From: Botryococcus braunii
Taxonomy: Eukaryota; Chlorophyta; Trebouxiophyceae
Length of the DNA stretch: 15,000 nt
Direction of reading: 5' to 3'
Assembly (NCBI GenBank): GCA_002005505.1
Contig: KV908391.1
Location: 118,418 to 133,417, forward strand
Made by a program: the position numbers and the translations under genes. A model generated the notes under the pieces. That model worked only from the letters and a program-made list of their open reading frames with translations, was not told the origin of the DNA and made no database searches. Below are positions 8,765-15,000 of the stretch, piece by piece (the first letter of the stretch is position 1; each line of letters starts with the position of its first letter).

Positions 8765-9378
8765 AACCTGAAAAGATCCTAATGCTCCAGGCATGACTGG
8801 TCCGAAAAGTAACCCCTCAAAACAGATGCCGTCTTCTTATCTCTATCCTGGTTGTTTCATGATGATGCTCTTGACCTGAACTGGAAGTCCCTTGTCGGCC
8901 AGGTGGGTAGGAGAACCCGACATGCCTCATTAATGGAAGATTGAGTCAAATCAAGTTACATGCATGTGACAACAAAAAGGAATTAGGTTAGACGACACTC
9001 CACAGATCTGTCTTTCGATCGTCAAGCGGAACGTTCGATTCCCGGAGAGAAGCGTAGAGCTTTCAATCTGAAAACAAACTCATACCTCAAGATACAAGAA
9101 ACAGGCGACAGATCGTTTTTACTTCCTGTCGTTGCGAATGTCCACCCCTCGATGCCGTGATGAAGGAATTGCGGACAGTATCTTGCAGAATTCCACGTGC
9201 GGAAGAAAGCTGACAAAACCTGAGACTCTTAAGACGACAGATTTTGCGACGTCCGTGCAGACTTCGCCCCGATGCAACACTCACGGAAAGGCCCCCGAAA
9301 CGAGCCCCGGCAACGGCATGTCCTTGAATGAGTCGCGTGCGGGGCAGACGATCAGAAAGTTTAACTGTCTGATTTTGA

Positions 9379-9400
9379 CTTCGAACTTCGAAGTTCGAAG
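9379..9400. repeat. 22-bp perfect palindrome built on TTCGAA
   Basis: The segment reads the same on both strands: CTTCGAAC then TTCGAA then GTTCGAAG. It contains three TTCGAA hexamers spaced 8 bp apart. It could form a hairpin or a symmetric binding site; no gene abuts it. Confidence 0.85.
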
Positions 9401-9617
9401 GGGTCGCCCGCGGGTCGCCACGGTTGATGAGCCGGTCACTCTTCGAGGGTTCAGACGTGACACGTTTTTAATCCACACATAACTGAGTCTAATTTCACCT
9501 TCCTGACTTCGACTATTAGATGCGTTTAGGTTAGAAACCATACTACCCTTACTATACCTTCTTATACCTTACTATAATTTCTGCGGTTACCCGTTCTAAC
9601 CTTCGCATCTCTTTGTC

Positions 9618-9712
9618 CGAAAGTGCGGATGGGTAGTGTGCTGCCAGCACTGCCGACGAGGACATGGGTTCAAATCCCACTCGAAAACAGAAGGGACAAA
9701 AAAAAAGTTACT
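9618..9712 (+). mobile_element. Possible tRNA-derived SINE head or degenerate tRNA-like sequence
   Basis: GGTTCAAATCCC at 9668-9679 fits the B box (T-arm) consensus with TGGG/CCCA pairing. GGATGGGTAGTGTGC, about 30 bp upstream, is a loose A-box candidate. An A-rich run (9698-9706) follows. I could not pair an acceptor stem, so it is not an intact tRNA. A SINE relic would explain internal promoter boxes plus an A-rich tail, but a chance match is possible. Confidence 0.3.
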
Positions 9713-9739
9713 TTCCTTGAGCCGGGTGATATGGGCAGG

Positions 9740-9850
9740 AAGCTGGGGGATACTAGAAGGAAGCTGCGGATAAGGCGGGGGATATGGAGTTTAAGGAGCG
9801 GGATATGGAGTTAAGGCCGGGGGATATGGAGTTAAGAAGGGGGATCTGAG
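9740..9850. repeat. 21-bp tandem repeat (GGGATATGGAGTTAAG)
   Basis: GATATGGAG occurs at 9781, 9802 and 9823, spaced 21 bp, with weaker copies before (GGGGGATA-CTAGAAGG) and after (GGGGGATCTGAG). It is purine-rich on the + strand and has no coding meaning I can see. Confidence 0.8.
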
Positions 9851-9932
9851 AGGCCTTGGGGTGCAGCACAGAGTAGCCGAGAAATACATCATTTATCCCA
9901 CCGGCTAAAACCCTCCTATATCACCCAGCTGG

Positions 9933-9935
<3 letters not shown>

Positions 9936-10004
<69 letters not shown>
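9936..10004. repeat. (TA)n microsatellite
   Basis: About 33 uninterrupted TA units, preceded by GGGGGA. It lies about 180 bp downstream of the DDX20-like stop codon on that gene's strand, in its probable 3' flank. Confidence 0.97.
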
Positions 10005-10005
<1 letters not shown>

Positions 10006-10186
10006 CCAAATATCAAGAAGAGAAACAAAAACGAAAACCGAAGAACGACGAGAACAAAAACAAAAGGCCTCATCCTACTCGCTACCACCTGAATGAATGG
10101 CGGTGTGCAACACTCGCACATTCATTCACATCACCATCAACATCTGGTTGTATCAGCGGTACATCCTCTCTAAGGAAGGCGGCCAG
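10005..10186 (-). other. 3' flank of the DDX20-like gene
   Basis: This stretch lies between the TA microsatellite and the stop codon. It holds an A-rich segment on the + strand (AAACAAAAACGAAAACC-like), which is T-rich in the transcript. No AATAAA or TGTAA polyadenylation signal appears in the sense direction. Confidence 0.4.
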
Positions 10187-14166
<3,980 letters not shown>

Positions 14167-14170
<4 letters not shown>

Positions 14171-14843
14171 CTTTGCAGCCCACACGCCCTCTCCTGCATC
14201 TGTACCACTTCCACAAAATAAACCCTCCATGCATTACTTTTTCATACTTCATTGTACCTCAGCAACCCACACGCCCTCCCCCACATCTGCACCGCATCCA
14301 CCATAAAATCTCTGCATGACCCTTTTCGTACTTTGCTGTACCTCAGCAACCCACACGCCCTCCCCCACATCTGCACCGCATCCACCATAAAATCTCTGCA
14401 TGACCCTTTTCGTACTTTGCTGTACCTCAGCAGCCCCCACGCCCTCCCCCGCATCTGCACCGCATCCACCTACGACCTATGCAGTACATTTGTGTACTTC
14501 ACGGTACCTCAGCAGCCCCCACGCCCTCCCCCGCATCTGCACCGCATCCACCTACGACCTATGCAGTACATTTGTGTACTTCACGGTACCTCAGCAGCCC
14601 CCACGCCCTCCCCCGCATCTGCACCGCATCCACCTACGACCTATGCAGTACATTTGTGTACTTCACGGTACCTCAGCAGCCCACACGCCCGCCCCTGATC
14701 TGCACAGCATCCCACCATAAAATCTCTACATGACCTTTTTCGTACTTCACTGTACCTCAGCTGAGGTACAGTGAAGTACCAAAAAGGTCGTGCAGAGATT
14801 TTAGCCCACAGGCTGTTCCCGCATTCGCACCACACCCACTAAA
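14167..14843 (-). repeat. 82-87-bp tandem array derived from a DDX20-like exon start
   Basis: GTACCTC begins at 14254, 14338, 14422, 14504, 14586, 14668 and 14752 on the + strand; the related GTACCTT at 14167 lies in the exon itself. Units at 14254 and 14338 (84 bp) are identical. Units at 14422, 14504 and 14586 (82 bp) are identical to each other but form a second subtype. Each unit keeps, in the sense direction, a GTGCAG acceptor-like site, a GGAGGGCGTG block matching exon codons (GEGV) and a GAG-GTAC donor-like site. Confidence 0.9.
14718..14803. repeat. 86-bp near-perfect inverted repeat (two 43-bp arms, no spacer)
   Basis: The arms 14718-14760 and 14761-14803 are reverse complements with 40 of 43 positions matching, meeting at CTCAG/CTGAG. 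The right arm is an inverted half unit of the tandem array; beyond 14803 the other half unit resumes in the original orientation. Confidence 0.9.
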
Positions 14844-15000
14844 ACCGATTGAATGCGAGACAGCCAAGAAGAAGGATGGAGTCCATGTGAAGGAGTTGCT
14901 GGAGCTGTGTACTAATTTACTGTAACTGTACAGGCTGCACACCCTGCCCCACACCTCGGTCCCCCCCACCCTGGGGGGAAAGCCCCCAGGGTATCGGATC
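14844..15000. other. Right edge, further degraded array-like unit
   Basis: In the sense direction, GTGTGGGGCAGGGTGTGCAG followed by a CTGTACAG motif resembles the GTGGGGGAGGGCGTG...GGTACAG block of the array, so another diverged unit probably lies at 14930-14965. GGGGGCTTTCCCCCC near the end is a small inverted repeat. No exon is recognised. Confidence 0.4.

Larger units (their letters stand above)
8030..9600. other. Intergenic stretch, no gene recognised
   Basis: Base composition is balanced and reading frames are short. The longest non-repetitive frames (8251-8481 on the - strand, with a CSTCRRDV motif; 9132-9482 on the + strand, 116 residues) match nothing I know. Visible structure is the 69-bp direct repeat at 8636-8764 and the 22-bp palindrome at 9379-9400. 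Confidence 0.5.

Noticed and set aside
9132..9482. 116-residue + strand frame
   Set aside because: No motif recognised; composition matches surrounding intergenic DNA.
14252..14733. 148- and 106-residue + strand frames with CTAST/YLS repeats
   Set aside because: They are products of the 82/84-bp array, which in the opposite sense is derived from the helicase exon edge.
14254..14751. CRISPR-like array
   Set aside because: Units are contiguous tandem copies with no unique spacers, in a eukaryotic intron.

Overview
The window looks like nuclear DNA of an intron-containing, microsatellite-rich eukaryote with GC-rich exons and AT-richer intergenic DNA. It has no operons, no bacterial genes and no RNA gene I can call firmly. 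The ankyrin protein with a PGG-like membrane domain hints at the green lineage, perhaps a repeat-rich alga. That placement is inference with low confidence.

Layout, left to right. Bases 1-990 hold the last coding exon of a + strand gene whose C-terminus resembles CCZ1, half of the MON1-CCZ1 exchange factor for Rab7. Its upstream intron is built of 36-bp-like and 115-bp repeats, and its end (last 17 codons, stop and proximal 3' UTR) is tandemly repeated as 80-bp units. Bases 1000-4550 are intergenic: degenerate duplications, a foldback, a perfect 40-bp palindrome, a 30-bp-like tandem array and a CA/CT microsatellite. Bases 4555-7622 (- strand) carry a two-exon gene for a 652-residue ankyrin/four-helix membrane protein; its 1.1-kb intron is mostly simple sequence. 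Bases 7811-10180 are intergenic, with GT/GA and TA microsatellites, a possible tRNA-derived SINE head and small repeats. Bases 10187-14199 (- strand) carry the 3' part of a DEAD-box helicase gene, best matched to DDX20/Gemin3 of the SMN complex. Three helicase exons and a 677-residue low-complexity terminal exon can be joined with splice phases that match. The first helicase lobe lies beyond the right edge. Bases 14167-14843 are an 82-87-bp tandem array grown from the first visible helicase exon, ending in an 86-bp inverted repeat.

The three genes encode housekeeping or membrane proteins and show no sign of working as one system. The most unusual feature is structural: at four exon edges in two genes, short tandem repeats contain a copy of the exon edge itself, so the DNA holds arrays of decoy splice acceptors or decoy gene ends. 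A second oddity is an 8-mer, GTACCGCC or its complement, found 12 times in gene-rich parts independently of reading frame. All family calls come from reading translations by eye and from remembered family sequences; no search was run.
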